Position numbers and translations under genes: made by a program
Notes under the pieces: model-generated
Databases searched by the model: none
What the model saw: only the letters and a program-made list of their open reading frames with translations
Told to the model about the DNA's origin: nothing
DNA from: Polyangiaceae bacterium
GTDB lineage: Bacteria > Myxococcota_A > Polyangia > Polyangiales > Polyangiaceae
Length of the DNA: 64,000 bases
Direction: 5' to 3'
Assembly (NCBI GenBank): GCA_023150915.1
Contig: JAKLKA010000021.1
Span: forward strand, 1 to 64,000
In this document: positions 8,238 through 16,210 of the stretch, one piece after another
Position numbering within the stretch: position 1 is the first letter of the stretch
How the letters are laid out: every line of letters starts with the position of its first letter

Positions 8238-8921
8238 ATGCCGAACCTGTGGCGTGGCGAGACTGACGACGAGATTCGGGCCGCGCTCGAGGTTCGTTAC
8301 CCGAGTCTGCGGCTGGCGCGGCCCGAAAACCGGCGAGTGATAATGGGAGCCTTCAACGTCCAGCACACCGGGCACTTCCTCGGCGGTTTCCAAGTCGAAG
8401 TCCTCCTCGATGTCCCCGATGAGCTAGGCCTGCCTACCGTCAGGGAAGTTGGTGGGCGCATCCCGCGGATGCCCGAAAGGCACATCAACGACAAGTTCGG
8501 CACCGCGTGCCTCTACTTGCCCGAAGATCTGGCGGTCCGCGTCAGGGAGCCGCTCGGCATCATCGAGTTTCTCGACGGGCCAGTCCGGAATTTCTTCCTC
8601 GGGCAGATCGGCGCCGAGATGGGCACGCCGTTCCCGCTCGGTGAGTGGGGGCACGGCGCCGATGGCGTCAAGGAGATGCTCACACAGCTCCTCGGTTCCG
8701 ACGACGTTGGGACTTGCGTCGCGTTTCTGGAGCTCTTGTCCCGGAAGGTGATTAAGGCCCACTGGCCTTGCCCATGCGGCAGCGGTCGAAGCCTCCGTGA
8801 CTGCCACGACGGCGTTGTGCGCCGAGTGCGCCAACGGCTTCCGTTGACGACGCGGCGTTTTCTTTTGGAGCGCGCGCGCAAGCATTTCCCCGAAGGCCAG
8901 ACGACGCGAAATCGGCCTTGA
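8238..8921 (+). CDS. E2-like conjugating protein with C-terminal SEC-C zinc motif (E1-less type II CBASS)
   Basis: This 227-residue protein starts directly after the CD-NTase stop. Residues about 10-150 resemble prokaryotic E2-like domains, with ERHINDKFGTACLYLPED giving H82 and the candidate catalytic cysteine C91. The C-terminus has a perfect SEC-C metal motif C-x-C-x8-C-H (C178, C180, C189, H190). No E1 (ThiF) or JAB protease is encoded nearby, so this looks like the short, E1-less type II CBASS in which the E2 alone modifies the CD-NTase. The SEC-C extension may bind a partner. The E2 fold is inferred from motif and context. Confidence 0.75.
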   Translation: MPNLWRGETDDEIRAALEVRYPSLRLARPENRRVIMGAFNVQHTGHFLGGFQVEVLLDVPDELGLPTVREVGGRIPRMPERHINDKFGTACLYLPEDLAVRVREPLGIIEFLDGPVRNFFLGQIGAEMGTPFPLGEWGHGADGVKEMLTQLLGSDDVGTCVAFLELLSRKVIKAHWPCPCGSGRSLRDCHDGVVRRVRQRLPLTTRRFLLERARKHFPEGQTTRNRP

Positions 8922-8970
8922 CCCGCGGTCGAGGCAGCTCAGTGCCCGGAATCAACGAAGCGCTCGCGCG

Positions 8971-9126
8971 CCCGTAGCTATGCCGCGGGTGCCTGCGGCC
9001 GCGCCGCCCTGGGCAAGCACCACTGCTCGCCGCTGAACCGCCGAACCCCACTGCCCCACTGCTTGCCCACACCCCCTGGACAAGCCTTTGGCTTGCCCAC
9101 ATGCCCATAGGCCCGACCACGACGAT
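8971..9126 (+). repeat. dispersed repeat A, copy 1
   Basis: About 155 bp that recur with good identity at 15681-15832. Both begin CCCGT..C.ATGCCGCGGGTGCC and end GCCCGAC.ACGACGAT. They carry inverted segments such as GGGCAAGCA facing TGCTTGCCC and a short stem CAAGCC facing GGCTTG, so the RNA or single strand could fold. The copy fills most of the gap between the CBASS operon and the McrBC module. A 38-bp piece recurs at 19357-19394. Confidence 0.8.
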
Positions 9127-9138
9127 TAGTTAGAGGGC

Positions 9139-9336
9139 GTGACGAGCTATGCGACGCCCGCTACGCTGCCCAAGAAGCCGGTGCCGCTGTTACCCGAGAT
9201 ATCCCTCGCTCGCCGTGATCGAGAATCCGCGGTTTGGGATGATCGTCTCCACGTACGTGACGTGGAAGTACTGATGGCGTTGGTCGAGTCCGAACGGCGA
9301 CGACGAGCTGCCACCTCAGACGCTCCCGTGGTGTGA
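9139..9336 (+). CDS. small hypothetical protein
   Basis: This is a 65-codon frame with a GTG start, rich in Arg and Glu in its second half. It lies between repeat A and the McrB gene on the same strand, 18 nt before the TTG start of McrB. No motif is recognised and no clear ribosome site precedes it. It could be a real leader gene of the McrBC operon or a chance frame in GC-rich DNA. Confidence 0.3.
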   Translation: MTSYATPATLPKKPVPLLPEISLARRDRESAVWDDRLHVRDVEVLMALVESERRRRAATSDAPVV

Positions 9337-9354
9337 ACAATCTCGGAGGGGAAG

Positions 9355-12339
9355 TTGGACCAAGCTACAGCACAGGCTCTGAAAGAAGCGCTGGCCGGCG
9401 CCGACGTCGCTGATCTCGAACGGCTGGACCCAGCGGTCCTGCAGACGTTTCACCCTTGGGCTCGCGGAAAGCCCGTGGTCGGCGTGTTCCGCTACCGTCA
9501 CGGCGAGGACGCGCTCCACCTCCTCGTGATCGACTGGAATGCGCGGAAGCCAGGCAACCACTACCTCGTCGTGTTTGGCGATCCCGGCGGCGTGCCCCTG
9601 ATGGAGTCGCACAAGGTAGCGGACGGCAAGCTGCTCTGGCGCTACGCGCCGAAGTCACGGGACGGGCGCAACGAGGAGCGACAAGAACAATTCGCCGGCG
9701 TCATGGGCAGCGTGGACGTCGAGCTGCCGTTGCCGACGGGACCAACCGACGTAAGCGCCTTGCTCGACGCGGTGGTGAAGCTCGTGGAGGCCCGCAAAGC
9801 CGCGCGGGATGTAGGCGCGGACGATCAGGGAGAAGCGCCGGTCGCGGCAGTCGCGTGGATTTTCCAGGCGAACCCGCGGTACTTCGACCTCGCAGCAGCG
9901 CTCGGAACGCTCAACGAGCTGCAATGGCGCGTGAACCAGCACCTCGACAGGATCAAGCCCGGGCACCGGGTCTTCCTGTGGCAGTCGGGGAAGAACGGGG
10001 GCGTGCTCGCGCTCGGCACCATCCTCACGGCGCCTGCAACACTTGCGCCGATGCAGCAGGAGCAACCGTTTGTACTCGACGCCGAAGCGCTGCCACCGAC
10101 CCCGATGCTCGGGGTTCGCGTTCGCATCGACGAAGTCCTCGACGAGCCGCTGGACCGAGAAACGCTACGCGAGGATCCCCGCCTCGCGAGCCTCGGCTTT
10201 CTGCGTGCCTCGCAGGGCACGAACTTTCCGGTCACCGATGCCGAACTGGGTGCGCTCCTCGACCTCGCAAGCGGAAGTCGACCGCCCCGGACCGTCAAGA
10301 TCGCGCCCGGCGAGGAGGGCCGCTATTGGGATGACTGCCTGAGCGGCGGCTACATCTGCGTGGGATGGGACGAGGTGGGTGACCTGCATCAGTACCGCGA
10401 CAAGCACGCCTTCCGCGACGTCTTCCGGAAGCACTTCCGGTATGGAGGCAACGAGCCGACGGTCGCCAAGAAGTCCAACGAACTCTGGACACTGCGAGAG
10501 CTCCGGCCAGGTGATTTGATCGTCGCGAACCGCGGCATGAGCGAAGTGCTCGGCGTAGGTCGCGTCTTAGAACCTGGTTACGCATGGAACGCCAAGCGGC
10601 CCGAGTACAAGCACACGGTCCGGGTCGAGTGGGATACTTCGTCCGCCCGGAGGATACCGAAGCAGCCGTACTGGGGCGTCGTGACGGTCTGCGACGTGCC
10701 GGTCGAACTCTTCAGCGCGATCATCTCGAAGCCGAAGGCCGAAGAGCCCGGGCCAGCGGCGAGCACGACGTTCGCGAAGCTATGCGCTTCCCTCCAGGAA
10801 GCCGGCCTCTCTTACTCCGAGGAGGTGGTCAGCGCCTACTTGCTTGCGCTCCAAGCCAAGCGGTTCGTCATTGTGACCGGCATCTCGGGCACTGGGAAGA
10901 CGCAGCTCGCGATAACTGTCGCCGAGCAGCTCGGAAGCGGCGCCCGGCGCAAAACCATCGCCGAGATCCCGAAGACGGCGACCCGGTTCATCGTGCAGCC
11001 CTACAGCCTCAAGTACAACCGGCTTGTGCTACCCCGTGCCCTCGCCGCCGAGCTCGGGCTCACGGAGGCCGGAGCACAGTGGAGCCCAAGCGAGATCGAG
11101 GTGGTGTGGCCGGGGGGGAAAGAGCAGCTCTCGGCGGGGACGTACAAGAACGCGAGCACGTTGCTGTTCAAAGGGCCCTTCCGCCGTTGGTTTCAAACCA
11201 CATTCTCGATAGGTGACCCGTTCTACGTGGATCTCGAGGAAGTGTCAGAAGGAGGCGGGCAACGTCTGCGATTCGGCGTGCCCAAGAAGGTCGAGCGCGA
11301 GGTGGAAGAGCCGCCTCGCGTTGCCGTTGTCGCGGTGCGTCCCGACTGGACCGACAACCGCGGTTTGCTCGGGTACTACAACCCGATTCTGCAGCAATAC
11401 GTGACGACGGAGTTCTTGCGCCTGTTGTTGCGTGCGCGCGATGAAGCGCAGGCTGCGAAGCGGGAGAACAGGACTCCCGAGCCGTACTTCGTCATCTTGG
11501 ACGAAATGAATCTGGCGCGAGTCGAGCACTACTTCTCCGACTTCCTCTCGGCGATGGAGTCAGGGAAGGAGATGGATCTGCACGACGACGACGACGTGGA
11601 AAGCGGGGAGAAGAGCGACGCCGACCCGATACCGAAACGGCTGGGCGTGCCCCCGAACTTGTTCTTCACCGGAACCGTGAACGTGGACGAGACGACGTAC
11701 ATGTTCAGCCCGAAGGTTCTGGACCGCGCGTACGTGCTGGAGCTGAACCTCGTCGACCTCGCGGGGTTCAGCGCGACGGGCGTTGCTGGTGAGGGCGAGG
11801 GGCAAGCGCGCTTCGCGTGCACCGACATGCCCCAGCCGCTCCGCGCCGAGCGGCCTCCGAGGAGCGAGGACTGGGAGGAGCTGGGCACGCTGCTCGAGGG
11901 GCAGCTGCGCCGCGTCGTCATCGACCTCCACCGGTTGCTCGAGGCCCACAGCCGGCACTTCGGCTACCGGGTCGCCAACGAGATCGGTCGCTTCGTGGCG
12001 CTCGCGTCGGAGCAGTCCACCGGGGGCGCCGACACCGCCGAGATCTTGTGGGCCGCCCTCGACCTGGCCGTGCTGTTCAAGGTGCTGCCGAAGCTCCACG
12101 GAACGCAGCAAGAGCTCGAGGAGTTGCTGGCCTCTCTCTTTACGTTCGCCGCGACCATCGACTTCGACGCCTCGGTGAAACCGGAGAGCGCGTACGCCGG
12201 GTGGAGCGTCGACCGGGACCGCTTGGTCGCTGATCCGGAATCCGGGCACACCCGGCCGTGGCTGCCGCGGACCGCCGCGAAGCTCTTGCGCATGGCTCGG
12301 CGCCTCGAGCGACAGGGGTTCACTTCCTTCATCGAGTAG
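9355..12339 (+). CDS. mcrB: McrB-like AAA+ GTPase with two PUA/EVE-type sensor regions (type IV restriction)
   Basis: The 994-residue protein starts at TTG 9355, supported by GGAGGG at 9345-9350. After an unassigned N-terminal part (about 1-155) comes an EVE-like module (about 160-240; WIFQANPRYFDLAAAL, GHRVFLWQSGKNGGVLALG). A second PUA/EVE-like region follows (about 310-435; YWDDCLSGGYICVGWDEVGD, ELRPGDLIVANRGMSEVLGVG). The motor has Walker A GISGTGKT (509-516), Walker B VILDEMNLAR (713-722) and the McrB-type signature GTVNVDE (773-779) with a downstream DRA arginine. EVE domains bind modified bases, so this should sense modified phage DNA and drive the McrC nuclease. The McrC gene begins 2 nt downstream. 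Confidence 0.88.
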   Translation: MDQATAQALKEALAGADVADLERLDPAVLQTFHPWARGKPVVGVFRYRHGEDALHLLVIDWNARKPGNHYLVVFGDPGGVPLMESHKVADGKLLWRYAPKSRDGRNEERQEQFAGVMGSVDVELPLPTGPTDVSALLDAVVKLVEARKAARDVGADDQGEAPVAAVAWIFQANPRYFDLAAALGTLNELQWRVNQHLDRIKPGHRVFLWQSGKNGGVLALGTILTAPATLAPMQQEQPFVLDAEALPPTPMLGVRVRIDEVLDEPLDRETLREDPRLASLGFLRASQGTNFPVTDAELGALLDLASGSRPPRTVKIAPGEEGRYWDDCLSGGYICVGWDEVGDLHQYRDKHAFRDVFRKHFRYGGNEPTVAKKSNELWTLRELRPGDLIVANRGMSEVLGVGRVLEPGYAWNAKRPEYKHTVRVEWDTSSARRIPKQPYWGVVTVCDVPVELFSAIISKPKAEEPGPAASTTFAKLCASLQEAGLSYSEEVVSAYLLALQAKRFVIVTGISGTGKTQLAITVAEQLGSGARRKTIAEIPKTATRFIVQPYSLKYNRLVLPRALAAELGLTEAGAQWSPSEIEVVWPGGKEQLSAGTYKNASTLLFKGPFRRWFQTTFSIGDPFYVDLEEVSEGGGQRLRFGVPKKVEREVEEPPRVAVVAVRPDWTDNRGLLGYYNPILQQYVTTEFLRLLLRARDEAQAAKRENRTPEPYFVILDEMNLARVEHYFSDFLSAMESGKEMDLHDDDDVESGEKSDADPIPKRLGVPPNLFFTGTVNVDETTYMFSPKVLDRAYVLELNLVDLAGFSATGVAGEGEGQARFACTDMPQPLRAERPPRSEDWEELGTLLEGQLRRVVIDLHRLLEAHSRHFGYRVANEIGRFVALASEQSTGGADTAEILWAALDLAVLFKVLPKLHGTQQELEELLASLFTFAATIDFDASVKPESAYAGWSVDRDRLVADPESGHTRPWLPRTAAKLLRMARRLERQGFTSFIE

Positions 12340-12341
12340 GC

Positions 12342-13895
12342 ATGGCCGAACTCTCGATCAGGTCTCGACAGACCAAGACGGCTCCACCGCAGATTAACGG
12401 GCGGTGGGTGCTGGCGACCGAGCAAGAATGGCTGATCGAGGGTCTCCCCGTCGCTCTCGATGCCATCGAGCACGAACTCGCGGGGGTGTGCGAGCGCGTG
12501 GGTGGCGTGCTCCTTCTCAACTTCCGGAATGTGGTCGGGCGCTTCAACCTCCCGTACCTGGGCCCGCTTGAGGTCGCGTCGGGCAAGTGGACGGATGCGG
12601 ACTTCGATCATCTGCTCGCGGACGTGACAGAGATTGCGGCGGCGCTTCCCTTCTCGTCCCGCGTGGGCGGCGGGCTGCCGTACGAGCGGACTGCACTGCC
12701 AGAGCAGCAGGTGCCCTACCACGCTTTCGTCTACCTCCGTTACATCCTGTCCGATGCCGCGCCACTCCACGAACAGCTGGGTCCATCTCTTCGCCGCGTC
12801 GTCGCCCAGCCCCACCGGAAACTCGTGCCGCGCGGGCGAGTTGTCCCGCTCGAACGCGCACGTCTCGTCGGCACGCGGGGTCTGGTCCGCATCCTGGAAC
12901 AACCTGGCGACTGGATCGGCGTTGAGCGTGGCTATGGCGGTCCGCTCGCGCTGGCGTTGCGAAACCATCTTCCTGAGCAGATCGAAGAAGACCACCGCAC
13001 CGCGACGCTGGACACCCCCGAGAACCGGTTCGTCTTGATGTTCCTCGAGCTCTGCAGGAGCATCGTGGAGAGGACGCGGAATACCGCGTCAGCGTGGTCG
13101 GGCTTCTCACGCAGTCGACTCCTCGACGACTGCGACCGCATTCAGCGAGTTCTCGCGCCGATCCGCTCGCACGCCATGTGGCGCGATGTCGGTCAGCTCG
13201 CTCACGTCCCGGCCGGGTCCAGCGTGCTGCAGCGACAGTACGGCTATCGAGACGTCCTCCGGCACTACGTGAGACTCCGCCTGGTCAGCCGCATCCCGCT
13301 CGACGACGACGCCGTCGAGGACCTGCTCGGCCTTAAGGACGTCGCGACGTTGTACGAACTGTGGTGCTTCTTCGCGGTCGTGGACGCGGCCCGCGCGTGC
13401 CTGGGGCGCCCGGTCGAGGCGTCTACTCCGCGGGTAGAACCCGGGCAGCTCACGGTCCCATGGGGTTTCCGGGTCGCATGGTCGGACGGGAGCGAGCTCT
13501 TCTACAACGCCAGCTTCACGCCGAAGTCCAAGGATCCGGCTTTTCGCTCGACATCCGTCGTGCTCCGACCGGACGTCACGCTACGCATTCCCGACGGCCC
13601 CGCGCGAGGGGTCCACCTGTTCGATGCCAAGTTCAGGCTGCAGGCGCTCCCGACAGATGACGCTGACGACGTCGATGCGACGTTCAAGCGCGCCGACTTG
13701 TACAAGATGCACACCTACCGGGACGCGATCCCCAGCGCGCGAAGTGCGTGGATCATCTACCCGGGCACGGAGGAGAGGTTCTTCGCCACTTCGGGCGGTG
13801 CCGGATGTGACGGCGTCGGCGGAGTCCCTGGCCTTCCGGGCGACTTGGAGGCGATCCGAAGTCGAGTGCGCCGTGTGTTGCAGAGTGCGGTGTAG
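12342..13895 (+). CDS. mcrC: McrC-like DUF2357 nuclease subunit
   Basis: This 517-residue protein starts 2 nt after the McrB stop. The N-terminal 350 residues resemble DUF2357/McrC connector regions. The C-terminal part has a PD-(D/E)XK site: LRPDVTLRI with D411, then LFDAKFRL with D428-A-K430, followed by YKMHTYRDAI, typical of this nuclease family. It would cut DNA when engaged by the McrB hexamer. An upstream in-frame start at 12258 lies inside McrB and is not used. No frameshift is seen. Confidence 0.87.
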   Translation: MAELSIRSRQTKTAPPQINGRWVLATEQEWLIEGLPVALDAIEHELAGVCERVGGVLLLNFRNVVGRFNLPYLGPLEVASGKWTDADFDHLLADVTEIAAALPFSSRVGGGLPYERTALPEQQVPYHAFVYLRYILSDAAPLHEQLGPSLRRVVAQPHRKLVPRGRVVPLERARLVGTRGLVRILEQPGDWIGVERGYGGPLALALRNHLPEQIEEDHRTATLDTPENRFVLMFLELCRSIVERTRNTASAWSGFSRSRLLDDCDRIQRVLAPIRSHAMWRDVGQLAHVPAGSSVLQRQYGYRDVLRHYVRLRLVSRIPLDDDAVEDLLGLKDVATLYELWCFFAVVDAARACLGRPVEASTPRVEPGQLTVPWGFRVAWSDGSELFYNASFTPKSKDPAFRSTSVVLRPDVTLRIPDGPARGVHLFDAKFRLQALPTDDADDVDATFKRADLYKMHTYRDAIPSARSAWIIYPGTEERFFATSGGAGCDGVGGVPGLPGDLEAIRSRVRRVLQSAV

Positions 13896-13978
13896 GGGGG
13901 GACGAATAGGCGACCGCCGCTAGCGGTCCATGAGCGTGAAGCGTGGCTGGGTGGAATGAACATGTGAAGGGACGAACG

Positions 13979-14674
13979 ATGCGGAAAGATCCGGACCTCT
14001 TCAGCTACTGCATTCCGTACGACGACGGGGCTGCTCCGAACCCCTACTGGGGCGTGTGCACGCTGGTGATCTGCAAGCCCGCGATTAGGCGGTCTGCGAA
14101 GGTCGGGGATTGGGTCCTCGGCACAGGCTCGATGCACGCGCGCCTTGGCAACGGCGACACGCAAGACATGAGCGGCCGCGTTGTCTACGCGATGCGAGTG
14201 ACCCGCAAATTGACGATGAAGGAGTACGACGCTTTCACGCGAAGCGAGCTCAAGCAGAAGATCCCGGCATGGGGAAGTCGCGACCCTCGTCGCCGCGTCG
14301 GGGACTCGATCTACGACTTCTCGAAGGGAGAACCACCGAGACAGCGCAGGGGTGTGCACGTCGCAGCCAACGTCCAGACAGACCTCGGCGGAAAGCACGC
14401 CCTCTTGTCGGACGACTTCTTCTACTTCGGGGACGCAGCCCCTGAGATACCGAAGAGCCTGCGTGCGATCGCCCAGAACCAGCAGGGGCACCGACGGAAG
14501 CTGAACCGACCCTACGTGCATCGGTTCGAATCTTGGATCCGCTCGTTGGGCTACCAGTCAGGCACGGTGCTCGGCAAGCCGAGCCTCGACCTGTTCGCAG
14601 ATGAGCGGTGCAGGAACTGGTGCGCGGCAGGAAGAGCGGAAAGTGACGTGGCTGACGTTGAGGTGAACTGCTAG
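13979..14674 (+). CDS. Nmad2-like (nucleotide modification-associated) protein
   Basis: This 231-residue protein starts at ATG 13979, preceded by AAGGGA at 13967-13972, 83 nt after McrC on the same strand. Its N-terminus (LFSYCIPYDDGAAPNPYWG, then VGDWVLGTGS) matches my memory of the Nmad2 family, predicted in base-modification and restriction contexts. Next to an EVE-type McrBC it may be a third reader or a modification accessory. No catalytic site is recognised. The family call is by recollection of sequence pattern, so moderate. Confidence 0.65.
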   Translation: MRKDPDLFSYCIPYDDGAAPNPYWGVCTLVICKPAIRRSAKVGDWVLGTGSMHARLGNGDTQDMSGRVVYAMRVTRKLTMKEYDAFTRSELKQKIPAWGSRDPRRRVGDSIYDFSKGEPPRQRRGVHVAANVQTDLGGKHALLSDDFFYFGDAAPEIPKSLRAIAQNQQGHRRKLNRPYVHRFESWIRSLGYQSGTVLGKPSLDLFADERCRNWCAAGRAESDVADVEVNC

Positions 14675-14987
14675 CACCCACGGCAGGTCGCGATGCCCGC
14701 GGCATGGGCTTTGCCCTCGTGCTCTGGATCGAGATCACGGAGAGGCGCAGACCGGCACCGACGGCGGAGTGGCTGATCGTTCGGATCGAACGGGGAGGTT
14801 CCCAGTCGAACAAATCGTCGTGGTCTTCGTCGCTTCGTCGAGCCTGTGGACATGTGACCACGCGCCAAGCCGACGCTCTCGCGGGCAGTGCTTCTGTTGT
14901 TACTACCGATGAGGCCACAGGGGGAGAAAGACGCGGCCTGGACGCCTGGACGGTCCGTCAGGGGATCCAGACCGCGTCGTTCCATGG
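14675..14987. other. gene-free stretch between Nmad2-like gene and Zn-ribbon gene
   Basis: I see no convincing gene, repeat or RNA here. Short overlapping frames on both strands have the Arg/Ser-rich composition of chance frames in GC-rich DNA. Confidence 0.5.
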
Positions 14988-15449
14988 TCAGTACTCGTCG
15001 ACACCGACCCATTCATTGCCACCTTCCGCCCACAGGCGGTTGGTCGCTTCGTCCCTCACCTCGTCAGACTCGTCGTCGAAATGCTCCAGGAGGACGTCGT
15101 CTGGATCGTAGGGGCCGCCGTTGGTGAACTGATAGCCGTCCTCACGGCCGGCGTAGGGCACGCCGTCGGCAGGGTCCTTGTATCGCTCCAGGAACCACTC
15201 GACGAGTGCCTCGACAGCAGTACAGAACGGACACCGTTCGCTACCCTGCAAGAGACCGAAGAACTCACGGCCACAAGGGCACGCAAGAGGGCGTGCCTGT
15301 GTTCCCTTGGTCTTCGCTTCTTCCAAAGCATCGAGGTATTGACTCTGGCGCTTGGGTTTGATCTCGAACTGCCTCAAGTGGTCCAACGCTTGCTGATACG
15401 AAATGGAAACTAGCCCCTGGAGCCGACGGGCTCGTGATGTAGATGACAT
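14988..15449 (-). CDS. hypothetical protein with Cys4 zinc-ribbon
   Basis: This 153-residue protein (ATG 15449) has two knuckles, ACPCGREFFGLLQ and RCPFCTAVE, that together could bind one zinc. Ahead of them is a basic helical segment (SQYLDALEEAKTKG), and behind them an acidic C-terminus rich in Asp, Glu and Tyr. The frame runs open back to 15620, but the added 57 residues look non-coding (Pro/Arg-rich). It lies in the defence island between the McrBC/Nmad2 block and repeat A copy 2, on the opposite strand. No family is recognised. Confidence 0.5.
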   Translation of the reverse strand: MSSTSRARRLQGLVSISYQQALDHLRQFEIKPKRQSQYLDALEEAKTKGTQARPLACPCGREFFGLLQGSERCPFCTAVEALVEWFLERYKDPADGVPYAGREDGYQFTNGGPYDPDDVLLEHFDDESDEVRDEATNRLWAEGGNEWVGVDEY

Positions 15450-15680
15450 CTCAATCGACCTTCCGCTCTGCCGATCCCGGACCTCGACCGAGCTGTTCGG
15501 TTGAGGGTCAAATGCCTGTGCGATCTCTCGTCTTGCGGGCTCCCGCTTCTCCGCTCCACCCGGTCCGGGCGGGAATCGGAGCAATTTGAAGGGGCGACGA
15601 GACGGGCCCCTGAAATACACTTATAGGCCTCGAACCCGGCTGCGGCAACGTGCTTGCCTCGGAAGTCGTCCTCGAGAGTG
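15450..15680. other. non-coding stretch upstream of Zn-ribbon gene
   Basis: This is the presumed promoter region of the minus-strand Zn-ribbon gene. I see no gene or structured element of note, only an in-frame 5' extension that looks non-coding. Repeat A copy 2 follows directly. Confidence 0.4.
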
Positions 15681-15832
15681 CCCGTGGCCATGCCGCGGGT
15701 GCCGGCGGCTTCGCCGCCTTGGGCAAGCACCGCGGTCCGTCGCTGAACCCCATTGCCCCCACTGCTTGCCCACACCCGCTTGGACAAGCCTTCGGCTTGC
15801 CCACATGCCCACAGGCCCGACTACGACGATCG
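15681..15832 (+). repeat. dispersed repeat A, copy 2
   Basis: Second near-full copy of the element at 8971-9126, in the same orientation, with the same GGGCAAGCA/TGCTTGCCC inverted arms and CAAGCC/GGCTTG hairpin. It is immediately followed after about 110 bp by repeat B copy 1. Short minus-strand frames encoded here are shared with copy 1 and are not considered genes. Confidence 0.8.
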
Positions 15833-15940
15833 AATGATCTCCTCGAGCAGAGCTCGCGCGCGGCCAACGTCCCCATCATCGAGCAGCCGCATCACCGCCT
15901 CGATCTTGCTGCGCACCCATGCTGCACATGCAGCATCCGC

Positions 15941-16114
15941 CGTCGCCGCCAAACCGTTGCTCGCCTCGCCCACCCGAGTGACATCCGCGGCCACCACCGG
16001 ACACCCGGTGTTCTCCGCGTCTTCTTCCACTGGCACGGCATGTCGCTCTTTGGCCCCCTCGTGTCCCGATCCCTCCACCCTTTCGTAAACCGTAGGTCGC
16101 GAGCTCGAGTCTCG
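15941..16114 (+). repeat. repeat B, copy 1, ending in a tRNA-Thr(CGT) 3'-half-like segment
   Basis: About 174 bp repeated at 18153-18323 and, in its last 53 bp, at 19401-19453. The last 34 bp (16081-16114) begin TTTCGTAAACCGTAGGTCGC and continue with CTCGAGT. This reads as a tRNA anticodon loop with CGT (Thr), the 3' anticodon-stem strand, a variable loop and a T-loop-like CTCGAGT. The matching 5' stem is absent, so it is not a functional tRNA but looks like an attachment-site core. A minus-strand frame of 85 codons (15821-16078) overlaps it and shares its sequence with a frame in copy 2. Confidence 0.7.
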
Positions 16115-16210
16115 AAGCTGGCTCCAGGAGATCGCAGCGGCATCTGGCCCGCGCGCTCGGCTCCGGCGCGGGCACGAGCCATCGACCTGGCGTGCTAAGC
16201 TCGACGGGCC

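Noticed and set aside
15821-16078. 85-codon minus-strand frame in repeat B copy 1, with a similar frame at 18042-18335
   Set aside because: The shared peptide simply follows the shared DNA repeat. The frames have different ends, no ribosome site and no known family.
16081-16114. tRNA gene for Thr(CGT)
   Set aside because: Only the anticodon loop and 3' half pattern is present; the D arm, 5' anticodon stem and acceptor stem are missing in all three copies.
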